Assembly: GCA_961205875.1 (NCBI GenBank) | Contig: OY540818.1 | Span: 10,824,761-10,888,760, forward strand | Source of the DNA: Sialis fuliginosa | Taxonomy: Eukaryota; Arthropoda; Insecta; Megaloptera; Sialidae | Direction of reading: 5' to 3' | Length of the DNA: 64,000 bases | Shown: piece after piece, positions 36,795 through 48,569 of the stretch | Layout of the letters: each line of letters begins with the position of its first letter | Position numbering within the stretch: position 1 is the first letter of the stretch | The notes under the pieces: generated by a model | Database searches by the model: none | What the model was told of the DNA's origin: nothing | What the model saw: only the letters and a program-made list of their open reading frames with translations | Position numbers and translations under genes: made by a program

Positions 36795-37313
36795 GGGGGC
36801 AGACCCAGTTGGGATTTCCAAAAAAAGCACTTTTTAAGATTTTTTTTTTGGCCACGCATTAAAATAATTAATAACAAATGTTTTTCCACATGAAAGATAT
36901 GTATTTACAGAAAATATTATAATTTTTTTATGGCAAAATATTTAAAAATAAGGGGGGTACAGCAAATTTGAGAGTGGTCCAAAAAAAAAGTGTTTTGCCG
37001 TGATCACTGCTGCTAGTCAATAGAAATAAAAAAATAAAAAAAGGGATCATTAGCTAATGACATAATGCTCCGGATGGACGAAGGGATTTGAAAAATTTTG
37101 AAATTTCACAAAATGGCTTCGAGAAATACGCGTTTAAAGTTTTGAGTACGATTTGCATGCAGATAAAAAAATTATTTTGGAACTTACACTGAATCGTCTA
37201 CGAACAGGACATTTGTCTGAAATTTTCAGAGAATACTTTTGAAATACTCTACTTTGAAAAAATGCAAAAAAATGGATTTTTTCAAAATTCTAAATGGGTT
37301 TGAGTCTGCCCCC
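36795..37313. mobile_element. TIR element with GGGGGCAGAC ends (519 bp)
   Basis: Left end GGGGGCAGACCCAGTTGGGA follows TTAA directly. Right end TGGGTTTGAGTCTGCCCCC is its diverged inverse and is followed by TGAATTAA. The interior is non-coding and AT-rich. A TTAA target would fit piggyBac or Kolobok types, but the right junction is imperfect. Confidence 0.65.
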
Positions 37314-37319
37314 TGAATT

Positions 37320-39950
37320 AATGTTTATCGAGAGAAAAAAATACACTTACTTAATTGTTTTAAAATACCTTGAATTTCAAAATAAATACCTTTATAATAT
37401 GAATTGTTCAATATAAATACATATTATAAAAACAATAAAATAACTTTTGCAATGAGTATACTTTTTTATATAGATTGAAAACGTCAAAAGAATCATACTG
37501 TATTTGTTATTTAAAATTGATCAAGTAATAAACGCAATTGGTGAAAATGGTATGTTCAGATTTTAATTATTTGGAAACTTAGTGAATACCTTCACAAGAA
37601 ACAAACCGCACTGAGGTAACTTGTATATATATATTCAAAACAAAACTTTCCACACAAAGCCCGATAAACTTAATTTAATCTTCAATGGATTTACTGTAAA
37701 ATAAGTTAAATAATAGATAAAAACTGGTTGAAACTTGTGTAAAACAGATCTAATATGTTTAACAATTCAGTAATAAATTATTTTAATTTTAAGAAAAAAA
37801 TAAATTAACATCTGAATCTTATTATTTTACCATTTAATTTAAATAAATTTTCTGAACAATTTCAACACGAGATAATGTAATAAATTATATTTGTTCTTTA
37901 CTTCATAGGAAGCAGCGGTTTATTTTTAACTTTTTAAATTCATTTCCATACATAATTTTAACTTGATTTTTCTTTTCATGCGGAAATAAAAGAAAGCTTA
38001 TTGAACTCACAATGAATCACCGCAATTATGATTTAATATTTATATTTCCTCGTGTATTTACGTTATTTATGACAATTTTATGGAATACTCGAATTTCATT
38101 GGAAATATTCTATAAAATTTTTATTGTAAATCATGTTTCACAAATCTTTTTGTATCGAAATCATGTGAACTTGATTTTTAAATATTTAAAAAAAATTTCT
38201 TTTTATAAATATTATTTTTTACATTCATGAATAATATCTATAAAATTCGTATGGATGATTTATACATTGCTTCTCGTCATACTCTTTTTAGCAGGAAGTT
38301 ATGTGATCATTTCTGAGAGCAGACTTTAAAATTTCCTTTTGATTTTTCCATTTTATGGAGCTTTATATTTTCTAAAAAAAAAGGTCAATACAACTTTCAT
38401 AGTAAAATTAATAATCCCTTACAAAGATATACCCCACTTTGCAGAATTTAGCACATTTAATAAAAAAAACGCCTCAATGTATATATTTTATGTAAATTTA
38501 CTACTGGGCGATTCCCGTTACTTTTGAAATTAAAAAAAAATAATTATAATAAATGTTCCGTTTCTTAACTACGAATGCCACAAATATTGCGTTGCATTTA
38601 AAACAAAAAAAAATGTAATGCATAGCAATTTTTCAAAAAATTATTTTAGTGTATCGGGAAAATTGAAGTATGAAATGGTGAAAACTGCATAAAAATCCGT
38701 TCAGAGTAGAGTCTTAAAATAAAATATTTTACGTACATGACTATACTTTATAAAAATGTAAGTAAACAAAAAAAAATCACCATTAAATACAAAATAGCTT
38801 TGTTTAATTTAAGGATAAAAATATAAAACTAACTTTCGCAACTATTTTTATCTATAAAATATTCTTATCACATCTTTATCTGAAAATCTATGAATTAAAA
38901 TATAATAATATATAATATAATCAAAAAATTCCTTTGCTTCCTACAAAATGTTTCTACAATTAGCATTTTTATTTGCAATATGGTAAAAAGCTAAAATTAA
39001 AAACTAAGCCCGCATATCAGATTTATGAACAAAATAAGTGAAATCTACATTTTTTTCACATACATAACACAGATTACATTGAGATTTTTTATAAACAAAG
39101 CTTTAACGGCGTGACGACATCGCATTTACACTAACAAAAGCTCGCCATGTTTTTCAACAGATTATTCTTTTCCCACTTTTTTATATCATACACTTTTATT
39201 ATACATATTACATATGTACTATTATTTTTAACAAAAATTCACAATTTTACTTTCAAACGAGTACATATTTTTTCGTTCAAAAAGGATTACAGAAAGATTC
39301 TCATCATAAAATATCATAACGAAAATGCGATTCAAATTTTACTTGATTTAAATACTATTATAATTTTTATTTCTATCAAACATATTTATAAATAGATAAA
39401 TATTGTATATATGATACCTACATAAAAAAACTTCAATAGTTAATTAGAGCGCTACATTAAAATAAGTTTTATTCCATTCATAACAAAAAACATTGAAAAG
39501 TACCAAGTACCAATTTCATATTAATAAAAATTGTATATGGTATTAAAATTATAATAAATTAAAAAGTAACTTTAACGTATATATTTAAATTTCTTTAAAA
39601 ACTAATAAATAGTGTTAATATTTAAGAAATTTTTGCAGTCAATTTTTTATATAGTTTTTCTAAACATTTTAATAACTTTTGATAACTTTTAAATCTATAC
39701 AAAACTTTATTCAAATAAATATTCAAGCATGCATACATATAGATGTACATATACACATATTTTTATTATTATGCACCCTTCTTCAAAACATCAGTTACTA
39801 AATAAAAGATATTTCCTAAAAGAATGACATACATATTCTACAAAACAAAACAATTAACTTATATAACAATTTCATATCAAATTACCTATTAATCCCAAAA
39901 CCGTAAACAAACAAGTTCAAACGATTGTTTAGAAAAACAAAACAACAGTT
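37320..39950. other. AT-rich non-coding sequence, nothing recognised
   Basis: Only chance frames (for example 38012-38230 and 39147-39395, both composed of AT-rich codons and F/I/Y/K-rich). No bounded repeat seen. Confidence 0.45.
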
Positions 39951-39959
39951 AGTTATAGC

Positions 39960-40119
39960 ACTGTGCGATCACCACTTGACGGAAAGTTAAGCGCGGCAGG
40001 ATCAGAACTGGCGCGCGACATGTCCTGCGTCCGGGAACGTACAAAACCACGCGCAACAATCAAATTCTCTTGCAGCATCTCGCAGGACATGCGCGAGTGT
40101 TGGCCACACTCACACACAC
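39960..40119 (+). repeat. GC-rich block with 5S-rRNA-like segments (possible 5S-derived SINE)
   Basis: GTGCGATCACCACTTGACGG, then AAAGTTAAGCGCGGCAGGAT, CAGAACTGG and TCCGGGAAC appear in the order of 5S rRNA landmarks (CGATCACC, GAAGTTAAGC, GTCAGTACTTGG, CTGGGAAC). The spacing is disturbed and the canonical 5' end is absent, so this is not a 5S gene. A 5S-derived SINE or pseudogene is the best guess. An inverted pair TTGCAGCATC..GCAGGACATGCGCG lies just downstream. The Transib-like element is inserted at its right side. Confidence 0.3.
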
Positions 40120-40786
40120 TAAGGCACTATGGGCCAGGAGACCCTGTTCTGTGGCCAAAAGTCTACTTTCGAATTTGAGAAAACAAATTAGACCACTGAA
40201 TTCGGTATTAATTGAAGTAGTTATGATGACAATTACATGTTGATTAATCAATTCCTGTTCAAATGACAGGGGTGCAAAGTTGAAAAATGTATAAAAAAAA
40301 ATTATGTTACTGTCGCTTGTAAAATGTAATATTTATTGTAAAGTCATAAATTTCAACCCGTATATTTGGATTATTTCATTCGTGGAAGTTCAAAAATTAT
40401 TTTAAATGTCACATGAATGCGTTATTTTCAGTTTTACTGAAGTAAAACCACATTTTTAGTATAAAAAAACAAGATTTTTCAGTAAAGCACCTGCTGCCGA
40501 TTGCGAATACCGAAAGATACCGCCTTGTATTAAGTAATGAGACTCACAAATGTCTTCTCTAGGATGTGCACTTCAGCCTAGATCTGCCCCTTTTTGCCCG
40601 TTTTCATTTGCTTGACTGTGAAACTCTTCCAAACGTACAAGAATGATATGTACAATGTACACATTTATTTCACATTGTATAAACGAATATAGTACTACGA
40701 GTGTACAAACTTTCTCTGGACCGTGAAATTTGAGGGGTGTCTTTCTTTTATGATCTAAGCACCCATTAAGAAAATATTTTTCTAAA

Positions 40787-41410
40787 TTCAACCCCTACGG
40801 GGGTAAAAAGAGGTGTAAAATTTTGAAGGGGAAAATATTTTTTGGTTGGATTTACTTGAAACTTAAAATGAATACTCTATAATACAAATAATGAAACTAG
40901 TATTTACATAAGTATTTCCCAAAATTAAACTACTAAGGGGTGCAAGGGGGTGGAAAAGTTTATATGTCGAAAATAATTTAATTGTATTCACTCGAATGAA
41001 ACATTGCACACATATTGTACAAGACAAATAGCATTTTCGAAAATTCAACCCCTAAGAAATGGGAGGGGGGGAGGGGGGTTATTGGTGTTTAATTTTCAAA
41101 ATTATGATATATTTATTTACATATTTTTTACGATATTAAGGTAAATTAGGACAAAATAATATTCAATTAAAATAAAAATTTCAACCCCTAATAGCGTAAA
41201 AGGTGGACGAGGGTGGGTTTTTGATATGTTTATCTGCATCGTTTCTTTAGTTATACAGGTGAATTTGGACAAAATAGTCCTCAATAAAAAAATGGACACT
41301 CAACCCCTAATGGCCGGGGTAGTCAGGGGGTAGGTTTATGCAATTTTTAACTAAGATCCGAGATATTTACAAATATTTATAGGTAATAAAAAAAAAATTA
41401 TATTTCATCC
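40787..41410. repeat. Diverged minisatellite, ~116-138-bp unit, inside the Transib-like element
   Basis: TCAACCCCTA recurs at about 40788, 41044, 41182 and 41298, with a diverged version (AAACTACTAAGGGG) near 40926. Each is followed by a G-rich strip and a segment resembling CAGGTGAATTTGGACAAAAT. Reading frames across it are artefacts. Confidence 0.65.
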
Positions 41411-41534
41411 CTTGTCACGGATGAAGGGTTGCAATTAGTTTCATTCATAGTGTTACAGCGAAACTTTGTTATGGATTGTTGTAAGGAGATTACTTGTATT
41501 TAGATTCTTATTTTTTTACACCGCGTGCTTACCC

Positions 41535-41938
41535 TTATAAAATTAATTTTATTTAAATTGGATAACTTTGGAAATATCTTGGTCGCCATATTGGATCCGC
41601 CATTTTGAATTTTTAAATTTTATAAAAAAATTGAAATCAGCGTCCCAATATAACCTTATAAAATGAATTTTATTAAAATCGGATAACTTTTGAAATATCT
41701 TGGTCGCCATATTGGATCCGCCATTTTGAATTTTTAAATTTTTATAAAAAATTTGAAATCGGTGTCCCAATTGAACCTTATAAAATGAATTTTATTTAAA
41801 TCGGATAACTTTTGAAATATATTAGTCGCCATATTAGTTCCGCCATTTTGAATTTTTGAATTTTTATTAAAAATTTGAAATCAGCGTCCCAAAAAACCCT
41901 TATAAAATGAATTTTAATTAAATCGGATAACTTCTGGA
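41535..41938. repeat. 3.3-copy tandem repeat, 121-122-bp unit, inside the Transib-like element
   Basis: Units start at 41535, 41656, 41778 and 41900 (partial), each beginning TTATAAAATGAATTTTATTT and containing GGTCGCCATATTGGATCCGC and CATTTTGAATTTTTAAATTT. Copies are about 90% alike. The minus-strand open frames across this region show the repeat in peptide form (KIQNGG / FKNSKW) and are not genes. The array ends abruptly in the right terminal repeat. Confidence 0.85.
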
Positions 41939-42109
41939 CTTTTGGCCATAGAACAGGGTCTCCTGGCCCATAGTGTAAGGGAGTAAAATAATCTAAGGGC
42001 TCATTTGTCGTTATTAGTAAAGCCACTTTGATACAGTGGAATAACAGCGTCAGAGAAAAAGAAATACAAATGTTTATAGAAAATTCAATTAATTATATAT
42101 AATTACTTG

Positions 42110-42345
42110 CGCATTGGACCCGGTGTTACCCGGTAATCATACATACCTGATATGCCCACCCAACAAGCTGACAACACACGATTCACCGCGAATTGTTTTT
42201 TTCCGACTTCACAAAATACATACACAAAATGTACAAAAATTATACACCAAAATTAGTAAAAACCGGAATAAAATCCGTTCAGTAGTTATTGAGAAAATCC
42301 TGTAAAATTATATTTTCAAACACCAGGTCTTCTCTTAGAATTTGT
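42110..42345 (+). repeat. Dispersed-repeat fragment (CCGTTCAGTAGTTATTGAGA type)
   Basis: GGACCCGGTGTTACCCGG followed by AAACCGGAATAAAATCCGTT and CAGTAGTTATTGAGAAAATC matches the style of common insect dispersed-repeat tails. A second related scrap lies at 42665-42765 (GGTGAAAACCGCATTCAAAT, CGGTTCAGTAATTCCCGAGT). Class not assigned. Confidence 0.4.
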
Positions 42346-45300
42346 ATGAAAATCAAAAATAAATAAATAAATAGGTTAGGAACCATCATAATAATTAATT
42401 TCGATAGTTTATCTTTCATTTCAAAATATTTAATTGTTAGCATGTGTCAAAAATTATCTATTTGTTCGACAAAATATTTGATAGAGACCTAAATTAATAA
42501 AATACTGAAACCGTAAATTATAGAATTCTGTATTCCATGGCTAGGCACTATGTTTTTATATAGGTGCCTAAATGACAATTGTATGCTTTGACATCATAGA
42601 AACAAAACACGACTTGATAAAGATTTTTTTAGGCTTTTGATGTTAAATCTTTTTAAATGAATAGCCACGATACTGCGCAGAAAAATTATCTATTGGTGAA
42701 AACCGCATTCAAATCGGTTCAGTAATTCCCGAGTCTATAAGCCTCATACAAACGAGAAGTTACATCTAGATCTAGAATCATGAAAATTTAAGAATGTCTT
42801 CCTTCCTTTTCATAAAAAACAAATTCAACGGGGGTGAAGACACTTGTATTTTACAAAATCCTTTAAATTAAATTCATTAAATCAAACTTTTTTGCGTCCA
42901 AAATGCGAATTCCAGCATAACTTTGAATTGTCAGTTTGTATAATATAATATAGTTAATTTTTACGATTGAAGAGTTTTAGCACCCTTAACTTATGAAAAG
43001 TGGATAATCCATTCTTATTATTACTATAGTGGCTTTTTGATGTATTATCCTTATAAACCTGTATCTTGTTTCACTGACAATTTTAGAATGAAAATTCCGA
43101 GAAATTTTTGAACACCCTTCGTACATACATAAATGTGTCATGTAAAGATACTTAATAGACTGTATTAAAATTATTTGTTTTGCGAAAATATAAAAGTAAA
43201 GATTAATCGAAATTTGTTTGATAAAACTTGTAAATTCAACATAAATTTAAAAATCCGTTCTAAATACAAAAGACATATTTTTTCAAACCCTCCGTTTAAT
43301 TTATGTACCCACTACATTAAATCCAAACTGACAACAGCTGTGCTTAACTTTCCTTTCGATGAAATATATTTCCAAATCCCTTTGCATAAATTTACCGAAA
43401 ACTTTACAAAAAAGCTTCTTTATAATTTAGTGATTATTTTAATAACAATTAAGTAGATAATAAATGAATAATCATTTTTTAAACAGAAGGTACTTGTGCT
43501 TATATTTGTTAAATGAATCGAAAAAAATAATTTGTCAGTTCCGATACAATGTTTATATATTATTATTTTTATCAATCAATTTGAAATTTGAAATCATTAC
43601 TTCTTTTTATTTCTTATATCATCAAATTGCCTTCAACACTGACTCAAAACTTTTTGTACGGTTCTTTACAATAAAGTACAAAAACAGTTTACAAACAGAG
43701 CATAAAAATAAAATAAAACTAATTAAGTTAATAGAAAGATAACGTTTAGAACCGTTAATAAGCTACAATACGCTCTTTAATTTAATATTAAAACGGATTA
43801 TATTATAATTACGGAGAAATCTTCTTGTTCAGGTGCAGTGAACAACTTATTAAAACTTCTTATTCAAATAAACTCTATTTACACCGTGTAAGTTAATTGA
43901 AAAGCAATTTATTCGAATCGCTCTCTGAAAAATCATAATTCCTTATTTCAGTCAGGGGTGGAATTTTTCCATTTGCTTGGTTGATTAGGAACAATTTCAA
44001 AATTTTAGTATTGATACATATAATTTTTAAAAATTTGAAATGTTTATTTTGATTTTAATTTTCTTCATTAAAAAATGGAAAATTTAGTTATTTTATAATA
44101 CAGAATTCTTATTTATAAATTGTCACAATTGACCGAAATTAACGACTTGTTGGCCACGCCTACAATATATTATTACGTAATTTCATCAAGGGGTTGTTAT
44201 AACATTAAACACGGACAAAGAATAATTGAATTAATGTTGAACAGATTTTAATGAAATTTTCATTTTTATACATAGTGTCCAATTAAAGACTAAATAAACA
44301 TATGAAAGTGCAGCAGGTGATGCGGGCATTTACCAATTTCGAAACACAAGCAGGCAAAGCTGAGGAGTAAACATAATATATGATTTATAAATAATTCATT
44401 AACTTTCAATTATTTAAAAATAAATGTCTGCTTTCCTATATATTAATTAAGATAATTTCTTATACTCGTATATGTGCTACAAATAATTCACGTAAAAAGT
44501 AATCTTCTTACAAAATACTTAACTGAATGGGGCTTATTACTACTTTATTTTGTTTGTTTCACTCAATTAATCCTCTAATAAACCCACACTCGTTTTATAG
44601 AGTCACTTTATAAAAAATTTCATTTTGTGACGAGGGGCAGTATACGGATTTTTTACTAAAGAAAATTAGTAAACCTGGGCACTATTTTCAAAATTGTTAT
44701 ATTAATATTCAATATTTAAGGTTACACAGATAATCTGGAATACTAGAATGCTGATTCTCTAAAAATATGAAGCCCAAAGTAGCTATTTTTGAATATTTTG
44801 TGTTTAATAAAATACCATCTAAGGTCTAGAAATCAATTAATTTTTTGCTATGTACAGTATTAAATTTATTAGGAAGAACGTGATGATTAGAAAAGGTTTA
44901 ACCCTTGAACTAAAATACCTCGCTAATTGGTTTTTTTAGGAGTTGCTGATTACGAACCTGATGTCAACGTCAGAATATTTACAATTGGTAACTGTCAACT
45001 ACATATTTTCTTAAAAATTGTTTACAGATTGTTATGAAATTGCAAAAGAAGAAATAATTGCAAAGATTAAGATTTAAGTCTAATAAAAAAATGGCGATTT
45101 TGAAAAATTATATGTTGTTACAATAAATTTTACAAAAAAAAATGTATAAAAGTAATGTAATTTTTATGATTGACTGGTTGAAAACTACTGATCTTTACAA
45201 TATTTGTACAACGTATACACAAAATAATTAGCACATTTTGTCATTTCCATGCTTATTTGCAGATTTAAAATAATTAATTATTATCAACAAACACATGCCC

Positions 45301-46850
45301 GCTGCTTGAGTCTTAATTGTATTATGCTAAAATCCTAAGATCGCTAATCCTACATAAATTCTAAACAATTATTGTACTATGATTTTTGTCTTCTGAACTT
45401 GTTACTTTATATATAATAATTTTATTATTTAAAAAGAAAGAAACAGAAAAAAAACAAAATGTTACCTAAAATAGCGCGTGTGTTTCCCTTTGAACTTTTA
45501 TTAACACAATTTTTTGATACATTAATAATTAATTATTCAAATATATAATTTTCCCAGTTATTAATTTAGATTTATTCAGTATATTCATATGAATTCAAAT
45601 CCATGATTACAATATACACATAAATCAGTTACTATGTGAATGTTTAAATATATACAGGTATCTAAAAAAATCACCACTAATATCTTCAGCATATAAAAAC
45701 ACACTGTTTTGTTCAAGATAGTCATTATTTATTTGTATATACATTTATCACTTTTATTGGGTTACAAACTTCATTATATTCATATATGATATTATGCAAA
45801 AAGTCACTAACAGACATTTTTCGATTTTTGACACACATAACGATTTTTTTAAATAACTTAACTAACTTAAGAATAACTTTTAAATATCTGAAATTATACT
45901 GATCAATACATATATGTACATATATATACATATACATATGATACATATACATATGAAAACATGACTTCTTACATAACACCATCAAATAAATACAACACTA
46001 ACTATATCGGTAAATAGACATTAAAAAATCAAATATTTTAAGTAAGTGAAATGAAAATTGGTAGGTATGATACAGCAAAATTATGTTTGTTAACTTTATA
46101 ATACGTGTAATTGTACCAGAAAAAATAAAAAAACGCGAGCGAGTATATTCTCTTAAATACAAAAGAATAAATAAATATGTAACGAAACAAGAAAAATAAA
46201 CATGGGGAATTTTATTTATAAAACAAACAATTTTTATTATTTTATAATAAAACTTAATATTTTATCATGAATAAGTGGATATCACCAAGCTTCGTGGAAT
46301 ATTTAATTAATTTTATAACTGCGTACATTTTGTTTATTAGTATACTCGGGCTTCAATATCGGTAATACCGAAATCGAGATTCCGGAAATACCGGCAGAAT
46401 TGAGTAATGAAAATATCTGTATTTTGAACACTCGAGTTTTGCAAAATTAAGAATCATAACAAATTATTTGACAATTTGCACTGAATTTTTAACGTCTGAA
46501 GAAAAAATCATTGCCCAAATTCCCTCATCGATTCTGAATATTTTTTTGTACTTATGTATATTTTATTGTTGTCAGCTGGAAATATCCTCTTCTGACAGCT
46601 TCATATTTTCTTAATTTGTGCTATTTATAGCAAGATCTTTCAAACAAGTAATAATTACTTGTAATGACACGTTAATAAAATTGAAATATTTTATGAACTG
46701 TCAAATATCACATGCAATAAATTTAAAAAACCAACATCTATCATTACAGCTTCAATTGGTCATTTAGCTTTGTTTATTTCAAATACATATATGTAATTGG
46801 TCTTTTTAAATTATATGAATTTTAACTAGAAAAAAATAATCAACATTTTT
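42346..46850. other. AT-rich non-coding sequence with weak repeat scraps
   Basis: Includes the second CGGTTCAGTAATTCC scrap (42665-42765), a TACATA/ATATAC microsatellite at 45905-45955 and a CCGGAAATACCGGC strip near 46360-46400 that may be a transposon end. The open frames at 43175-43456 and 43464-43742 are AT-codon-rich with no recognisable domain and probably random. Confidence 0.4.
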
Positions 46851-46858
46851 TTTTTCAG

Positions 46859-46905
46859 ATACTTTCTGTGAAAATGGCACACGTACGAAACGGGGTGAAC
46901 AAAAA
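46859..46905 (+). CDS. Candidate 47-nt exon with a start codon, gene unknown
   Basis: A long T-run ending in TTTTTCAG is followed by 47 nt of non-AT-rich sequence and then the donor AAAAA|gtatgt. Inside, GTGAAAATGG is a good insect start context. From that ATG (46874) the frame reads MAHVRNGVNK plus two bases, giving a phase-2 exit. Alternatively, read one base after an incoming phase-1 split codon, it gives TFCENGTRTKRGEQK and exits in phase 0. Both are open. I recognise no protein family. No neighbouring plus-strand exon was found, so this could be a chance pairing of splice-like sites. Confidence 0.3.
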
Positions 46906-46909
46906 GTAT

Positions 46910-48300
46910 GTGCTTTTTTCTGGCTCACAATAAATTATATTGTAATCTTATTACAATGAAAAAAAAACTTTTTATTTTTATTACGTTACCTGGTCCCTAC
47001 AAAATGAACGCGACGTGCTTAACTATTAATTAGCATTCTTTCTTGAACAATTGGAAGGTGATGCATCAAATTAATTAAAAGTGTGTACTTTTTTAGCTAT
47101 TATTAAGGAGATAAAAAAGTGTGATGATTTCTTGATTTATAGCGTTTAAATTTTTATAATTTAATTAGTAATGCAATTATTATCGGGTACTAGCGAAATA
47201 TTTGTTATAAAAGAAGACAAAGAAGTCAATGTACTTGCTAGTTAATTTTACATCTCGTCATATCACAAACCCTATAATTATAATTAATTAGTCTTAGTTT
47301 TAACAAAAAAATGTTCCAGAACAAGGAAGAGTGTTCTCTCAGCCTTACAATTAAATAAATTAAGGAAAGTTTCTATTAGGATTTTGCTGAGTAAATTATT
47401 TAATTATAGATGTTTCAAATTAATTTATTGATTCAAAATTAATTAGAATACTCCATTTGCATGTGTATGCGTACTCAAGAGCATTTTGTTTATAGTAAAT
47501 TTTACTATATGATTTTATTACTATATAACTTACAGATTTATTATAAATAATACCATGCCTCTAAATTTAGATAGATACACATGAAAACATTTTTAAATAA
47601 CGATACATTTCTATGTTATAAATATTGTTTGTATGTATGCCTAAAGTAGGCTTTGTGCAATATAATTTTTTTAAGTAGGTATTCATTTTAAAAGATTTTA
47701 GAATGTCAAATCTTGATGGAACTTTCATTGACAAAAACTTACGACCCTTGAATAATTATTTTATGTTATATAGTTATTAATATTAAATATTCGGACGAAC
47801 ACGGATTATAAAAAAAATACAAATTATATTGAAAATGGTTTGATTTTGAAATAAACATTGGTGAAGCCCTAACCACTAGGAAATTGTTATACAAAAAAAA
47901 TTTTTTTTAGAAAAAGGTTTCTATGTGTATTTCGCAGTTGATATATGTAGGTAAAATTATTAAAAAGGGGCACTTGCCCCCTCTGAAATCAAGTAAATTG
48001 ATGCGTCTGTATTCTATAATTTACTTGTGAATGAAAACCCACAAGATGAAAAATAATATTAATAATAATAATCATTTATAATCATATATAAATTCTTTAA
48101 TGTTTTAAACAAACTATTAAATATATTTTGTCATTACAAAAAGAAACGTACATATGACAATCTTATTTTAGATCAAAATCGTATTGCATAAATTAAACTA
48201 TCACTCCAATTAAAATTATAATAAATAAGTTTATATTTTATAAGAAATTAATATGGCAAGTTAAAAAATATGTAAGTATAATTCTTGAAAGAATGAATTG
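46910..48300. other. AT-rich non-coding sequence, nothing recognised
   Basis: No partner exon for the candidate at 46859 could be identified here. Only chance frames. Confidence 0.4.
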
Positions 48301-48309
48301 AAAACCTAA

Positions 48310-48564
48310 TATGAAAGATATATAAATTTAATTGTAAATATAGCGAACACACGATGGACCCCAGCAACTGAAGTATTTCGAGAGAATGGTCAGAAGGAAT
48401 CCACAAATCGTCTTTCATGTTCATCGATTCGCCACAAACGGCCTTACGTAACGCATTTCAGCAGAAGAAAAATGCCAGTTTATGTTCCCATTGTTGATCT
48501 TACACGAATTGAAACAGTGGTATTAAACCAAAACATTAGGTACTTCGATTTTATGCAGTTGTAA
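48310..48564 (+). pseudogene. Non-AT-rich open segment, possible decayed coding sequence
   Basis: One plus-strand frame is open from 48310 to a TAA at 48562 (84 codons) and includes WTPATEVFRENGQKE and RRKMPVYVPIVDLTRIE. Base composition across 48345-48500 is much less AT-rich than the flanks. A second frame is also open for part of it (MFIDSPQTALRNAFQQKKNA), which would fit a frameshifted relic. No ATG begins the long frame, and I recognise no family. It could be an old transposase or retroelement piece or a single exon. Confidence 0.25.
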
Positions 48565-48569
48565 ATTTT

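Larger units (their letters stand above)
40125..41975. mobile_element. Non-autonomous Transib-like transposon (1.85 kb)
   Basis: Left end CACTATGGGCCAGGAGACCC (continuing for 39 bp) is repeated inverted at the right end (...GGGTCTCCTGGCCCATAGTG) with about one mismatch. The 5-bp TSD TAAGG flanks both ends (40120-40124 and 41976-41980). CACWATGG termini with 5-bp TSDs are diagnostic of Transib, the superfamily related to RAG1 and V(D)J signal sequences. The interior has no transposase and consists of two diverged minisatellites. Ends are well preserved, suggesting a fairly recent insertion. Confidence 0.8.

Noticed and set aside
41549-42026. Two minus-strand frames of 73 and 76 residues
   Set aside because: They are the 122-bp tandem repeat and the transposon's terminal repeat translated; the peptides repeat with the DNA period.
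43175-43742. Two consecutive 92-93-residue plus frames as a gene pair
   Set aside because: Composed of AT-rich codons (F, I, K, N, Y), no domain, no splice context; expected by chance at this base composition.
46345-46400. CCGGAAATACCGGC strip as a transposon end
   Set aside because: Suggestive motif, but no inverted partner or TSD visible.
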